From Bacillota bacterium (GTDB lineage Bacteria > Vulcanimicrobiota > SpSt-956 > JAKJGF01), in NCBI GenBank assembly GCA_022704525.1, contig JAKJGF010000007.1, positions 1 through 42,818 on the forward strand: 42,818 bases of DNA. Reading direction: 5' to 3'. Shown one piece after another: positions 32,815 through 40,621 of this stretch. The notes beneath the pieces were generated by a model that did no database searches, had not been told where the DNA came from, and was given only the letters and a program-made list of their open reading frames with translations. Both the position numbers and the translations under genes were made by a program. Every line of letters starts with the position of its first letter. Position 1 is the stretch's first letter.

Positions 32815-35145
32815 CTATAAAGTTATGTCTGAATCCTTCCAAACCTTAAATTGATTATTAATAAATTCTAATTTATCTTTTATTTCTTTTTCAGGATAAC
32901 CAGCTCGTAAAGCATCCTTAAATTTTATTTCAGCTTCTTTCCACATACCCTTTTTAAGTAACATTATAGCAAGATTATAATGAATATCAGGAATAGAAGG
33001 ATCAACCCTCAGGGCTGTCTCAAAAAGGTTTATAGCAGAATCTATATTACTCTGCTTTGCATAGATAATCCCAAGATTTGAATAGGGAGCAGGATTATCC
33101 GGATCAATTTTTATACACTTATTAAATTTTTCTTCAGCTTTTAAAAAATCTGACTCTTCCATGTATATAAGAGCCAGATTAAAATAAGCTTCATAATCAT
33201 TCTCTGAAAGCTCTATTATCTTTAAAAAAAAATTTTCTGCTTTATTTAACTCACCCTTTTTCTTATAAAGAAGGCCAAGATTATAGTAAATCTCAGGACT
33301 ATCTTCTTTAAAGGAAAGAGCTTTATTATAAAATTCCTCTGCCCTCTTATAGTCTCCCTGAATAAAACATATAAAACCAAGGCTATTATAAACCTGTGGA
33401 AGTTCATATATGTCCAGAGATTTTTTAAAGACCTCCTCTGCCTGCCGGTATCGGGAATCCTTGAGAAATTCCTTTCCCACATCATAATATGCCAGAGAAT
33501 AAAATCTGATTATCTCACTGGTAAAATATTCATTATAAAACTCAGCTTTAAGTCTGTTCCTGAAGGAAAGATTATTCAATAATGATAAAATCTCTTCCGG
33601 ATCAGCAGAATCCTTATAAAATTCATATATAAGACCTGAGCATCTGAGGTCAGAGCTATAAGGAATATCAGTAAAAACAGGAGAATTTGCTTTATCTATA
33701 ATCATTTTTACCATTTCATCATTGGAAGAAAGAATTTTTTCAGGTAAGACTTGAGGATAAATATTTCGCATCTGTTTATTATACCATTGAGAACATAAGA
33801 GCCCATACTGTAAAACACGGACATCTCTTCTAAAACCTTCTACCTTCTGAAAATACATTACCCCCATACCGCAGAGATCACTTCTGCAGATTAATATGGC
33901 CTTTTCAGGAAGAGAATTAAGAAGATTTTTACTATAATCATAATATATATAATTATTACTGTTGTTTACCCGGGGATAATTATAAATAATAGGGATAAGA
34001 GGAAATAAAAGTAAAAAATAATAGACAGGAGAAAAACGCATTTTAACAGAATCGAAAGAAAAACCAGTAAACACAGTAAGAGAAATAAATGACAGCAAAT
34101 AAAATCTTTCTATAAGCCATTTCCATCCTTCTTCAGAGGAAGGATTGGCCAGAGCAAGAAAGAAAGGCCCTGAAAAAATAAATATCAATATAAAAAAGAA
34201 AAAGAAAATTCTCTTCTTTTTAAAAGAAACAAAAAGACCTGAAAAAAATAAAGGAACTATTAATGGAGAAAATTGCCTGTAAAGTGATACAAGATAAACC
34301 TTCATATTATAGATAAAATTACTTATAAAAGAAGAATTACTACCGGAGACATTTAAACTCAGAGAACCATAACCTCTTCTTGTTATAAGACCAATAAAAC
34401 CATCCATATCTATAGCTCCCCAGTTCATAGGAGAAGAACCGGCTCTGAGAGGAATATAAAAATATGGCAAAAGACCTGAAAGTAAAAAAACAAAGGAAAA
34501 GAGTATTTTTTTACAGGAAAGATTTTTCCCTTCAGTAACTATTATTAAATAAAAAAAAGCAGGAAATAATAATACTATTGTATGGTGATGAGAGAGGCCA
34601 AGACCGCAGAAAAAGGAAAAAATATAAAGCAGATAATCTGCCTTTCTGCCATCAGTAACCATATCTCTCCATAAAATAAGAATAAAAATAGTAGAAAGGG
34701 CAAGAAAGACATTTAATATAAAAACTTCTGTACAGAGGGAGAGCTTCCAGAAGGTATAGGAAAAAGAATAACATAAAGCCATAATTACAGCAGATATTTT
34801 ATTTTTAAACAAAAGATAACCTGTTAAAAAAAGAAGAACTGACGAAAGAGATGAAAAAAGACAGGACATAAAATTCATTCTAAATGGAATATTTCCCAAA
34901 GGAAGGGAGATAAAAATATGCCCTATAAGACTGTAAAGAGGGTAACCGGGAGGGTGATTTATTCCAAGTAAATATGAATTTGTTACTAATTCTGCTCCGT
35001 CGCCTATGGGGGAGAGAGAGGGGAAAGAGGTTTTTATGTAAATAATAAAAGTAAAAAGAAATATAAAAAGGGAAATTAGAAGAAGAGAGGTTTTTACTGA
35101 TAACTGAATCTTTCTGTCTTTCTGATAAATAGCTCTTTTCTTCAT
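32815..35145 (-). CDS. DUF2723-type polytopic membrane protein with C-terminal TPR repeats
   Basis: About 776 residues. The N-terminal half has roughly ten hydrophobic segments and the diagnostic SPIGDGAELVTNSYLLGI plus NHPPGYPLYSLIGHIF of the DUF2723 family, which is related to lipid-linked-sugar glycosyltransferases of the PMT fold. After a soluble segment (about 380-550), five to six TPR units run to the C-terminus (for example YYNLGLLYKKKGELNKAENF, YSNLGIIYAKQSNIDSAINL). It may glycosylate an exported protein or polymer, with the TPRs recruiting partners. ATG at 35145 gives a basic N-terminus before the first membrane helix; ATG at 35160 abuts a repeat. Neither has a clear ribosome binding site. 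Confidence 0.82.
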   Translation of the reverse strand: MKKRAIYQKDRKIQLSVKTSLLLISLFIFLFTFIIYIKTSFPSLSPIGDGAELVTNSYLLGINHPPGYPLYSLIGHIFISLPLGNIPFRMNFMSCLFSSLSSVLLFLTGYLLFKNKISAVIMALCYSFSYTFWKLSLCTEVFILNVFLALSTIFILILWRDMVTDGRKADYLLYIFSFFCGLGLSHHHTIVLLFPAFFYLIIVTEGKNLSCKKILFSFVFLLSGLLPYFYIPLRAGSSPMNWGAIDMDGFIGLITRRGYGSLSLNVSGSNSSFISNFIYNMKVYLVSLYRQFSPLIVPLFFSGLFVSFKKKRIFFFFFILIFIFSGPFFLALANPSSEEGWKWLIERFYLLSFISLTVFTGFSFDSVKMRFSPVYYFLLLFPLIPIIYNYPRVNNSNNYIYYDYSKNLLNSLPEKAILICRSDLCGMGVMYFQKVEGFRRDVRVLQYGLLCSQWYNKQMRNIYPQVLPEKILSSNDEMVKMIIDKANSPVFTDIPYSSDLRCSGLIYEFYKDSADPEEILSLLNNLSFRNRLKAEFYNEYFTSEIIRFYSLAYYDVGKEFLKDSRYRQAEEVFKKSLDIYELPQVYNSLGFICFIQGDYKRAEEFYNKALSFKEDSPEIYYNLGLLYKKKGELNKAENFFLKIIELSENDYEAYFNLALIYMEESDFLKAEEKFNKCIKIDPDNPAPYSNLGIIYAKQSNIDSAINLFETALRVDPSIPDIHYNLAIMLLKKGMWKEAEIKFKDALRAGYPEKEIKDKLEFINNQFKVWKDSDITL

Positions 35146-35160
35146 AAACAATACAGCCAT

Positions 35161-35209
35161 TAGCTGTTAGCTGTTATAGTCCAAAAACCAATAGCTAACA
35201 GCTAATTGC
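35161..35209. repeat. Heptamer hairpin of a different sequence class (TAGCTGT / ACAGCTA)
   Basis: TAGCTGT TAGCTGT TATAG (35161-35179) faces ATAGCTA ACAGCTA ATTGC (35192-35208), giving a nearly perfect 14-bp stem around a 12-nt loop. It fills the gap between the M20 peptidase gene and the DUF2723 gene. Period 7 and two-arm design match the GTGA-type arrays though the unit sequence is unrelated. Confidence 0.75.
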
Positions 35210-36370
35210 TTACCCTAAAAACTCAAATACAATCTGGCAGAAAAGTGCTGCACCAATTACCAGACTGTCTTCGTTTATATCAAACTTTGGATGATGAAGG
35301 GAATATTTATAATTTTCTCCTCCACCTCCGAGGCGGATAAAGGTGCCGGGTACTTTCTGAAGGAAACAGGAGAAATCCTCACCACCCATAGAAGGTTTTG
35401 ATATAATTTCTATTTTATCTCTACCTAAAAGTTTTACTCCACAGTTTTCTACAAATTTTGTGGTATCAGGATGATTTATTCCTCCGGGATAACCTTCAAC
35501 AAATGTAAGTTCATATTCGCCTCCCATACTGGAAGTAATGCAGGATATAGCTTTTTCCATAAGGGCCGGTATCTTTTTATGGACTTCCATAGAAAGTGTT
35601 CTTAAGGTTCCTTCTATTTCCACTCTCTCAGGTATAATATTATATCTATCTCCACCTTTTATTCTACCTATACCGATAAGCACTGTCTCCATAGGGTCTA
35701 CCTGTCTTGTTCTTATTCTCTGAAGGGCCTGTATAACCTCTGCTGCCATAATTATGGCATCAACACCTTTATGGGGTTTTGATATATGTCCTGCTCTGCC
35801 TTTTAAGACAATAATAAATTTACTGCTTGCTGCATGGGTCTGGCCATAAGTGAGTCCGATTTTCCCTGTGTCTAAATCTGATGCCATATGAAGAGCAAAG
35901 ACCGCATCTACAGAAGGATTATCTAAAACACCTGCTTCTATCATCGGGAGAGCTCCTCCGGGTCCCTCTTCTGCCGGCTGAAATATTAATTTTACATTTC
36001 CTTTAAGTAAATTTCTCTTTTCAGACAAAATTTTAGCAGTTCCTATAAGTATTGCCGTATGAGCATCATGGCCGCAGGCATGCATAACACCGGGAATTTT
36101 AGAAGCATAAGATACATCATTCTGTTCCTGAATAGAAAGAGCATCCATATCTGCTCTCAGGGCAACTGTTTTCCCTGTACCACCGCCTTTAATCAATCCA
36201 ACTATACCGGTAGATGCCACTCTAAAATATTCTATTCCAAAACTCTTAAGACAGTCCTCCACAAGAGATGCAGTTTTCTTTTCTTTAAAACCCGTTTCAG
36301 GATATTGATGAATAAGTCTCCTCCAGGAAATCAGATCGGATTTTATGCTCTGTGCTTCTTCTAAAAACAT
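35210..36370 (-). CDS. M20D-family amidohydrolase/aminoacylase
   Basis: A dinuclear-metal peptidase of the IAA-amino acid hydrolase/hippuricase/N-acyl-amino acid hydrolase group, 386 residues. Visible motifs are RRLIHQYPETGFKEKKTA, VALRADMDAL, VMHACGHDAHTAIL, QPAEEGPGGA and GGEDFSCFL. The inserted dimerisation domain (about 175-290) has GRAGHISKPHKGVDA. No signal peptide, so cytosolic. AAAGGAGG precedes the ATG. Substrate specificity (N-acyl amino acid, dipeptide or hippurate-like) is not predictable. It is separated from both neighbours by repeat hairpins and is probably monocistronic. Confidence 0.93.
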   Translation of the reverse strand: MFLEEAQSIKSDLISWRRLIHQYPETGFKEKKTASLVEDCLKSFGIEYFRVASTGIVGLIKGGGTGKTVALRADMDALSIQEQNDVSYASKIPGVMHACGHDAHTAILIGTAKILSEKRNLLKGNVKLIFQPAEEGPGGALPMIEAGVLDNPSVDAVFALHMASDLDTGKIGLTYGQTHAASSKFIIVLKGRAGHISKPHKGVDAIIMAAEVIQALQRIRTRQVDPMETVLIGIGRIKGGDRYNIIPERVEIEGTLRTLSMEVHKKIPALMEKAISCITSSMGGEYELTFVEGYPGGINHPDTTKFVENCGVKLLGRDKIEIISKPSMGGEDFSCFLQKVPGTFIRLGGGGENYKYSLHHPKFDINEDSLVIGAALFCQIVFEFLG

Positions 36371-36390
36371 TTATTTGCCTCCTTTAAATA

Positions 36391-36446
36391 GGTGAGGCGT
36401 GAAACATAAGTTATAATTTATCATATTTCACTGTTCACTGCTCACT
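36391..36446. repeat. Paired heptamer arrays between M20 peptidase and CBS genes
   Basis: GGTGAGG CGTGAAA (36391-36404) faces TTTCACT GTTCACT GCTCACT (36426-36446). The right arm overlaps the end of the CBS gene. Confidence 0.75.
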
Positions 36447-36942
36447 TTTTGCACTTCCCACTGTCAACATCTTCCTCATGTGAGGTATCTCCATTTTGTG
36501 CAAGTACTGTTATTATATCCTTCCGGCCAATTATACCTATCATTTTTTTGTCTTTTACCACAGGCAGTCTCTTGATCTTTCTTGTAACCATTATAGATGC
36601 TATTTCCTCAAGAGGTGTTTCTTCAGTTACTGACACAACCCTTTTAGTCATAATATCACCTGCTGTGGTACCAAGCATTTTTTTGAGTTCTATATCCATA
36701 ACCTTTGGATTATCAAGATAAATGACACCTCCGAGAATCTGATAAAAAAGAGGAGGATGAAACCTGGACGCTCTGAGAACTATATCTCCATCGGTTATTA
36801 TACCCAGGAGTTCCTCTTTATCATTTAAAACAGGTATAGCCTCTATATCATTATCTGCCATCATCTTCACAATATCTCTCACAGGTGTATCAGGTTTCAC
36901 ACTGATAACCCCGGTAGTCATTAAATCCTTTGCTGTAATCAA
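36442..36942 (-). CDS. Tandem CBS domain protein
   Basis: A 166-residue stand-alone CBS pair (Bateman module). CBS1 is about residues 1-60 (KDLMTTGVISVKPDTPVRDI ... GIITDGDIV) and CBS2 about 90-150 (DIMTKRVVSVTEETPLEEIA ... GIIGRKDII). Such modules bind adenine nucleotides or similar ligands and regulate partner proteins. The two halves are joined by about 30 residues with a hydrophobic segment (FYQILGGVIYL). TTG start with AAAGGAGTGA upstream. The C-terminal CKK tail is encoded within the start of the heptamer region. No partner can be named. Confidence 0.92.
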   Translation of the reverse strand: MITAKDLMTTGVISVKPDTPVRDIVKMMADNDIEAIPVLNDKEELLGIITDGDIVLRASRFHPPLFYQILGGVIYLDNPKVMDIELKKMLGTTAGDIMTKRVVSVTEETPLEEIASIMVTRKIKRLPVVKDKKMIGIIGRKDIITVLAQNGDTSHEEDVDSGKCKK

Positions 36943-36961
36943 ATTAATATCACTCCTTTAA

Positions 36962-37028
36962 TCGTGAGACGTGAGAGGTATAATATTCATCTCACTTTTC
37001 ACTTCTTTTAACTCTTCACTGCTCACTT
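36962..37028. repeat. Paired heptamer arrays upstream of CBS gene
   Basis: CGTGAGA CGTGAGA (36962-36975) faces a CTCACTTTTCAC ... CTTCACTGCTCACTT run (36991-37027). It lies between the CBS gene and the end of the propeller gene and contributes the last bases of the latter. Confidence 0.7.
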
Positions 37029-37945
37029 TATTCATTCCACAACCAGTCAGGATCAGCTCCATCAAGAACCAGCCGGGTAAGGCCAGAACCATCTGTATTT
37101 ACTATATAAATACCATAAGGGACAAAAGTTTTCCTGCTATGAGAATAAATAGCTTTTTCAAAAACAATTCTGCTCCCATCCATAGAAAAGGAAGGTCTGC
37201 AGAACTGATAACCCTGAGTCAGAGGTATCACTTTTTTTACGCCTAGAGTTCTTAAATTTATAATTCGTAATTCTCCGCCTTTCTCATAAGAATACCATCC
37301 TGCTGTCAGGAAATTACCATCAGGAGAAAAATTAGAATCCAGCCAGCCTGATTCCGAATTTAAATACTCTATTTTACCGGAAGACACATTATATGTAGCA
37401 AGATAATAATTCACATTTCCGCTGACTAACTGATTAAAAACTATGTTCTGCAGCTCATCTGGGAAAAACCTGGGATAACTGTTCCAGGAGTTGTCAGGCT
37501 TCAATAAGACCTTAAAATCAGAACTATCTGCATTAACAACACATACTTCAGGATAATTTGCTGAAGTAAAGTGATCCCATTTATTGCTTTCATGGGTAAA
37601 GATTACCTTTTCACCGTCAGTGGAAAAAGAAGGACTCAGGCAATAACCGGGGACATCAATAAATTTCTCATATTTTCCTGTTTTAATATCATACTTCCAG
37701 AGTTTTCTATTAAAAACAAAAATAATTGTTTTCCCATCAGGAGACCAGCAGGGTTCAGAAACACCACCTTCGAAGGTAAGCTGTTTTACTTCACTACCAT
37801 CAGGTTTGGATATAAAAAGATTGCCTCTCAGGGTATAGGCTATTTTATTCTTAAGTTTTGGCTCTTTTTTAACTTTCTCTTTTGAAAAAGCCACTGAAAA
37901 CAATACTAACAAAGCTAAAATGATTACAGGAATTTTATTTTTCAT
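37028..37945 (-). CDS. Exported TolB-like beta-propeller protein
   Basis: A 305-residue secreted protein. An N-terminal signal peptide (MKNKIPVIILALLVLFSVAF, probable cleavage near FSK) precedes a series of PD40/WD40-like blades with the repeated pattern PxWSPDGKxIxF (EPCWSPDGKTIIFVF, SPSFSTDGEKVIFTH, DSNFSPDGNFLTAGW, RPSFSMDGSRIVFEK). It resembles the propeller of TolB but lacks the TolB N-terminal domain, and the other Tol-Pal genes are absent here. ATG at 37945 gives the signal peptide right at the start; a longer frame to 38014 overlaps a small ORF. It could be a periplasmic protein-interaction scaffold. Confidence 0.85.
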   Translation of the reverse strand: MKNKIPVIILALLVLFSVAFSKEKVKKEPKLKNKIAYTLRGNLFISKPDGSEVKQLTFEGGVSEPCWSPDGKTIIFVFNRKLWKYDIKTGKYEKFIDVPGYCLSPSFSTDGEKVIFTHESNKWDHFTSANYPEVCVVNADSSDFKVLLKPDNSWNSYPRFFPDELQNIVFNQLVSGNVNYYLATYNVSSGKIEYLNSESGWLDSNFSPDGNFLTAGWYSYEKGGELRIINLRTLGVKKVIPLTQGYQFCRPSFSMDGSRIVFEKAIYSHSRKTFVPYGIYIVNTDGSGLTRLVLDGADPDWLWNE

Positions 37946-37961
37946 ATTCTTATCTTCTACC

Positions 37962-38093
37962 TCATTTATTAAAATATTTTTTAACCTTACAAAATAATAT
38001 AAGAAACTTCTCATAAATTACTATAACAAAATATACTAAAGAGAGAAACAATATTACTGCAGGTAAAACATAAAAAAGATCTTTGTTAATCAA
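37962..38093 (-). CDS. Possible small membrane protein (43 aa)
   Basis: A short frame encodes one strongly hydrophobic helix (FYVLPAVILFLSLVYFVIVI) followed by a basic tail. Its TGA stop overlaps the presumed ribosome binding site of the propeller gene. The start is doubtful: TTG at 38093 or 38108, neither with a ribosome binding site. An AAAGGAG at 38128-38134 instead serves very short frames. It could be a decayed or frameshifted small protein. Confidence 0.3.
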   Translation of the reverse strand: MINKDLFYVLPAVILFLSLVYFVIVIYEKFLILFCKVKKYFNK

Positions 38094-38133
38094 ATAAAGA
38101 AGAGACAATATAAGTTGCCATATATTTCTCCTT

Positions 38134-39714
38134 TCATATCTCCTCTAGCCAATCTATAAGATTCTCTTCAGAATATTTAAGCTTTCTGAAAGCCTCAGGT
38201 ATATAATCTATTAAATCTCCTGCTATAAGAGCTTCTTCCCCCTTATCTTTACAGGCCAGATCCCCACAGAGACCGTGAAGAAATACACCGGCAAGACACG
38301 CATAAAGAGGTGAAAGTCCCTGTGCAATAAAGGAGGAAACCATACCTGTAAGGACATCACCACTACCGCCTGTAGCCATACCGGGATTACCTGTAGGATT
38401 AATATAAATTTTCCCATCTGGAGTAGCTATAATAGTACGGGCAAATTTTAATATTATATAAACCTTCCATTTAATTGCATATTCCCTTGAAATAGTAACA
38501 GGATCTGCTTTAATCTCTTTTAAAGCAAATCCTGTAAGACGGGCCATTTCTCCAGGATGGGGTGTAAGAATAACCGTTGATTTAGCATCGAGAATAACCG
38601 ATGTATCTATTGAAAGAGCATTCAATCCGTCTGCATCTATTACAAGAGGTACACCGGACGTAGAGACCAGTTTTCTTACAAGTTCACCTGTTTCCTTCTG
38701 TTGAGATAATCCAGGCCCTATAGCCATACAGTCACAGGGAAAATTCTGAAGAACAGGTAGAGCATCAGGAGAAACTGTATGATCTGAAGTTTCAGTAAGG
38801 GATTTTGTCATAACTTCCGTAAGTTTTCCTGCCATAACAGGGTTTAAACTTTCAGGGAGAGCAACAGTTACAAGGCCTGCCCCTGTCCGAAGACAGCTTA
38901 CCCCGGCCATAGCTGCAGCTCCCGTAAAGCCGGGAGAACCTGCCAGAATAAGGACTCTACCAGAATTTCCCTTATGAAAATCCACTTCTCTTACAGGTAA
39001 ATGTTCCTTCAGTATATCAGGTGTAATGAGATAAGTAGAAAATTTTTCATTATTCATCCAGTAATCAACAGGGATACTTATATCGGCTATTACAAGATGC
39101 CCCACATATCTTCCCCCTGGAAATATAAACATACCTCTTTTGGGAAGACAGAAGGTTACTGTTTCAACTGCTTTTATACAGGGACCCTCTACATGACCTG
39201 TGGTACAGTCAAGTCCAGAGGGAGTATCTATGGCAATAACAGGTTTTTTAATAGAATTTATTAGCTCTATAACCTTTCCTATAAGCCCTCTGGCACCGCC
39301 TCTAATACCTGTTCCCAGAAGACCATCCACTACCAGATCCACTTTCTCTATTTCTGTTTTCAAAGAAAGAACTTCTTCTTCAGTTAAAATCTCTTTTATC
39401 TTTATACCTATTTTTTCTGCTATAAGACAGTTTGATAAAGCATCTCCTTTCAGATCATCTTTTTTTGCCATAAGAAAAATCAGAACTTTATAACCCTTAT
39501 TAAAAAGATGTCTTGCCACTACAAAGGCATCTCCACCGTTATTACCCCTGCCGGCAAGTAATAAAATTGTTTTATTTTTAGTAGCTCTGCTTATAACTCT
39601 CTCATAAACTGCCCTTCCGGCATTTTCCATTAAAACCATTCCGGGTATTTTGAGTTCTTCTATGGTTTTTTTATCGAGAGACTGCATCTCTTCAGAGGTT
39701 ACAATCTTTAACAA
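38134..39714 (-). CDS. nnrED: Bifunctional NAD(P)H-hydrate epimerase / ADP-dependent dehydratase
   Basis: This enzyme repairs damaged (hydrated) NADH and NADPH. The 526-residue fusion has an N-terminal YjeF_N epimerase (about 1-215) with AGRGNNGGDAFVVARHL, VVDGLLGTGIRG and DTPSGLDCTTG. The C-terminal dehydratase of the ribokinase-like fold (about 235-515) has AGSPGFTGAAAM, VLTPHPGEMARL and GNPGMATGGSGDVLTGM. TTG at 39714 is chosen because AAGGTGATC lies directly upstream; GTG at 39723 lies inside that site. The fusion is common in bacteria. No obvious operon partner besides the tiny ORF downstream. Confidence 0.95.
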   Translation of the reverse strand: MLKIVTSEEMQSLDKKTIEELKIPGMVLMENAGRAVYERVISRATKNKTILLLAGRGNNGGDAFVVARHLFNKGYKVLIFLMAKKDDLKGDALSNCLIAEKIGIKIKEILTEEEVLSLKTEIEKVDLVVDGLLGTGIRGGARGLIGKVIELINSIKKPVIAIDTPSGLDCTTGHVEGPCIKAVETVTFCLPKRGMFIFPGGRYVGHLVIADISIPVDYWMNNEKFSTYLITPDILKEHLPVREVDFHKGNSGRVLILAGSPGFTGAAAMAGVSCLRTGAGLVTVALPESLNPVMAGKLTEVMTKSLTETSDHTVSPDALPVLQNFPCDCMAIGPGLSQQKETGELVRKLVSTSGVPLVIDADGLNALSIDTSVILDAKSTVILTPHPGEMARLTGFALKEIKADPVTISREYAIKWKVYIILKFARTIIATPDGKIYINPTGNPGMATGGSGDVLTGMVSSFIAQGLSPLYACLAGVFLHGLCGDLACKDKGEEALIAGDLIDYIPEAFRKLKYSEENLIDWLEEI

Positions 39715-39875
39715 AGTGATCACCTTATTTTTCTTCGTAATGTGTGATACATGACGAAAAGATTAATTATTCATCTAAATTCTATATTTTCAAAGTAAAA
39801 TCCTTTATCTTTTCTTTTGGAGGAGAAAATTATAATTTTTATTTAATGATATAATATCTCCCTACAAAAAGGCGA

Positions 39876-39908
39876 AATAAAAAAAGCTTTCACAAATGAT
39901 CATCATTT
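39876..39908 (-). terminator. Weak terminator candidate downstream of acpS
   Basis: On the minus strand AAATG-ATGAT-CATTT forms a short stem followed after 8 nt by a T-run (complement of 39879-39885). The spacing and short stem make it weak. The rest of the 39.7-39.9 kb gap is AT-rich without an ORF. Confidence 0.3.
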
Positions 39909-39933
39909 TATACAGGCAGGTTTTCAGATACTA

Positions 39934-40302
39934 TTATAGAATATGCTTTCTCATTACTACAAAAGCTATAGCCATATTCTGTGAGTGAGAGATAGTAAGA
40001 AATATTTTATCTATACCTGATTTTTGAGCATATTCCTTTGCATTACCATGTAAAAGGATTTCAGGTTTTCCTTCTTCATTATTTACAACCTCTATATCCT
40101 GAAAGGAAAATCCCTTTCCCAGGGCTTTCATAGTTGCTTCTTTTGAGGCAAATCTTGCGGCGAAATGCTGGGCACTTCTGACTTTTGACGAGGAATAATC
40201 TTTTTCCCGCTCAGTAAAAACCCTGTCTATAAAACGTGGATTTTCACAGGCTTTCTTTATACGATCTATTTCAATAATATCAGTTCCTATACCTGTAATC
40301 AT
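39934..40302 (-). CDS. acpS: Holo-[acyl-carrier-protein] synthase
   Basis: Transfers 4'-phosphopantetheine from CoA to acyl carrier protein. The 122-residue protein has the Mg-binding GIGTDIIEIDRI and ARFASKEATMKALGKGF signatures and the terminal ISHSQNMAIAFVV, and is of standard length. Its ATG overlaps, as ATGA, the stop of the broken restriction-endonuclease frame upstream. It was therefore probably placed under the transcript of the methyltransferase gene, or the R-M genes inserted in front of it. Confidence 0.96.
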   Translation of the reverse strand: MITGIGTDIIEIDRIKKACENPRFIDRVFTEREKDYSSSKVRSAQHFAARFASKEATMKALGKGFSFQDIEVVNNEEGKPEILLHGNAKEYAQKSGIDKIFLTISHSQNMAIAFVVMRKHIL

Positions 40303-40620
40303 TTGGCGGAATTGAACTTTACCAGTTTCTCCCAGTCAATCTTATAATCTGTACAGAAATCTTTAGTAAATTCATCTGCAAATTTACTAATTACCTGGCC
40401 ATAAAGTTCCAAAAATTTTTCATCTCTTTCTTTTGCTTTATAACCGAGCGGTTCTATAATTTCAGTATATAAATTGTCATCACCGGAAATAAATTTCCAG
40501 AATCTCTGTCCCCAGAGTTTTTGATAGTTACGGTTCTGGATTATAACTCTGAAATTTTTTTCTCAAACTACTTTTTAATACCTGTTCTATGTCACGTATC
40601 TGTTCTCTAGATAAAGCCAC
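40299..40620 (-). pseudogene. Remnant of a type II restriction endonuclease (possibly TdeIII/MjaII-like)
   Basis: After the methyltransferase stop, a GTG (40620) with an excellent AGGGAGG site opens a 30-codon frame (VALSREQIRDIEQVLKSSLR ... SYNPEP) ending at TAA 40528-40530. From about 40535 another frame, open to TGA at 40299, encodes about 77 residues (RNYQKLWGQRFWKFISGDD ... DWEKLVKFNSAK). The two pieces read like the N- and C-termini of a small restriction enzyme with the middle missing. A run of seven A near 40555-40561 also lets a one-base change join the frames. Position next to a methyltransferase supports an R-M origin; the TdeIII/MjaII suggestion rests on the N-terminal segment and is tentative. 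Confidence 0.6.
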
Positions 40621-40621
40621 T

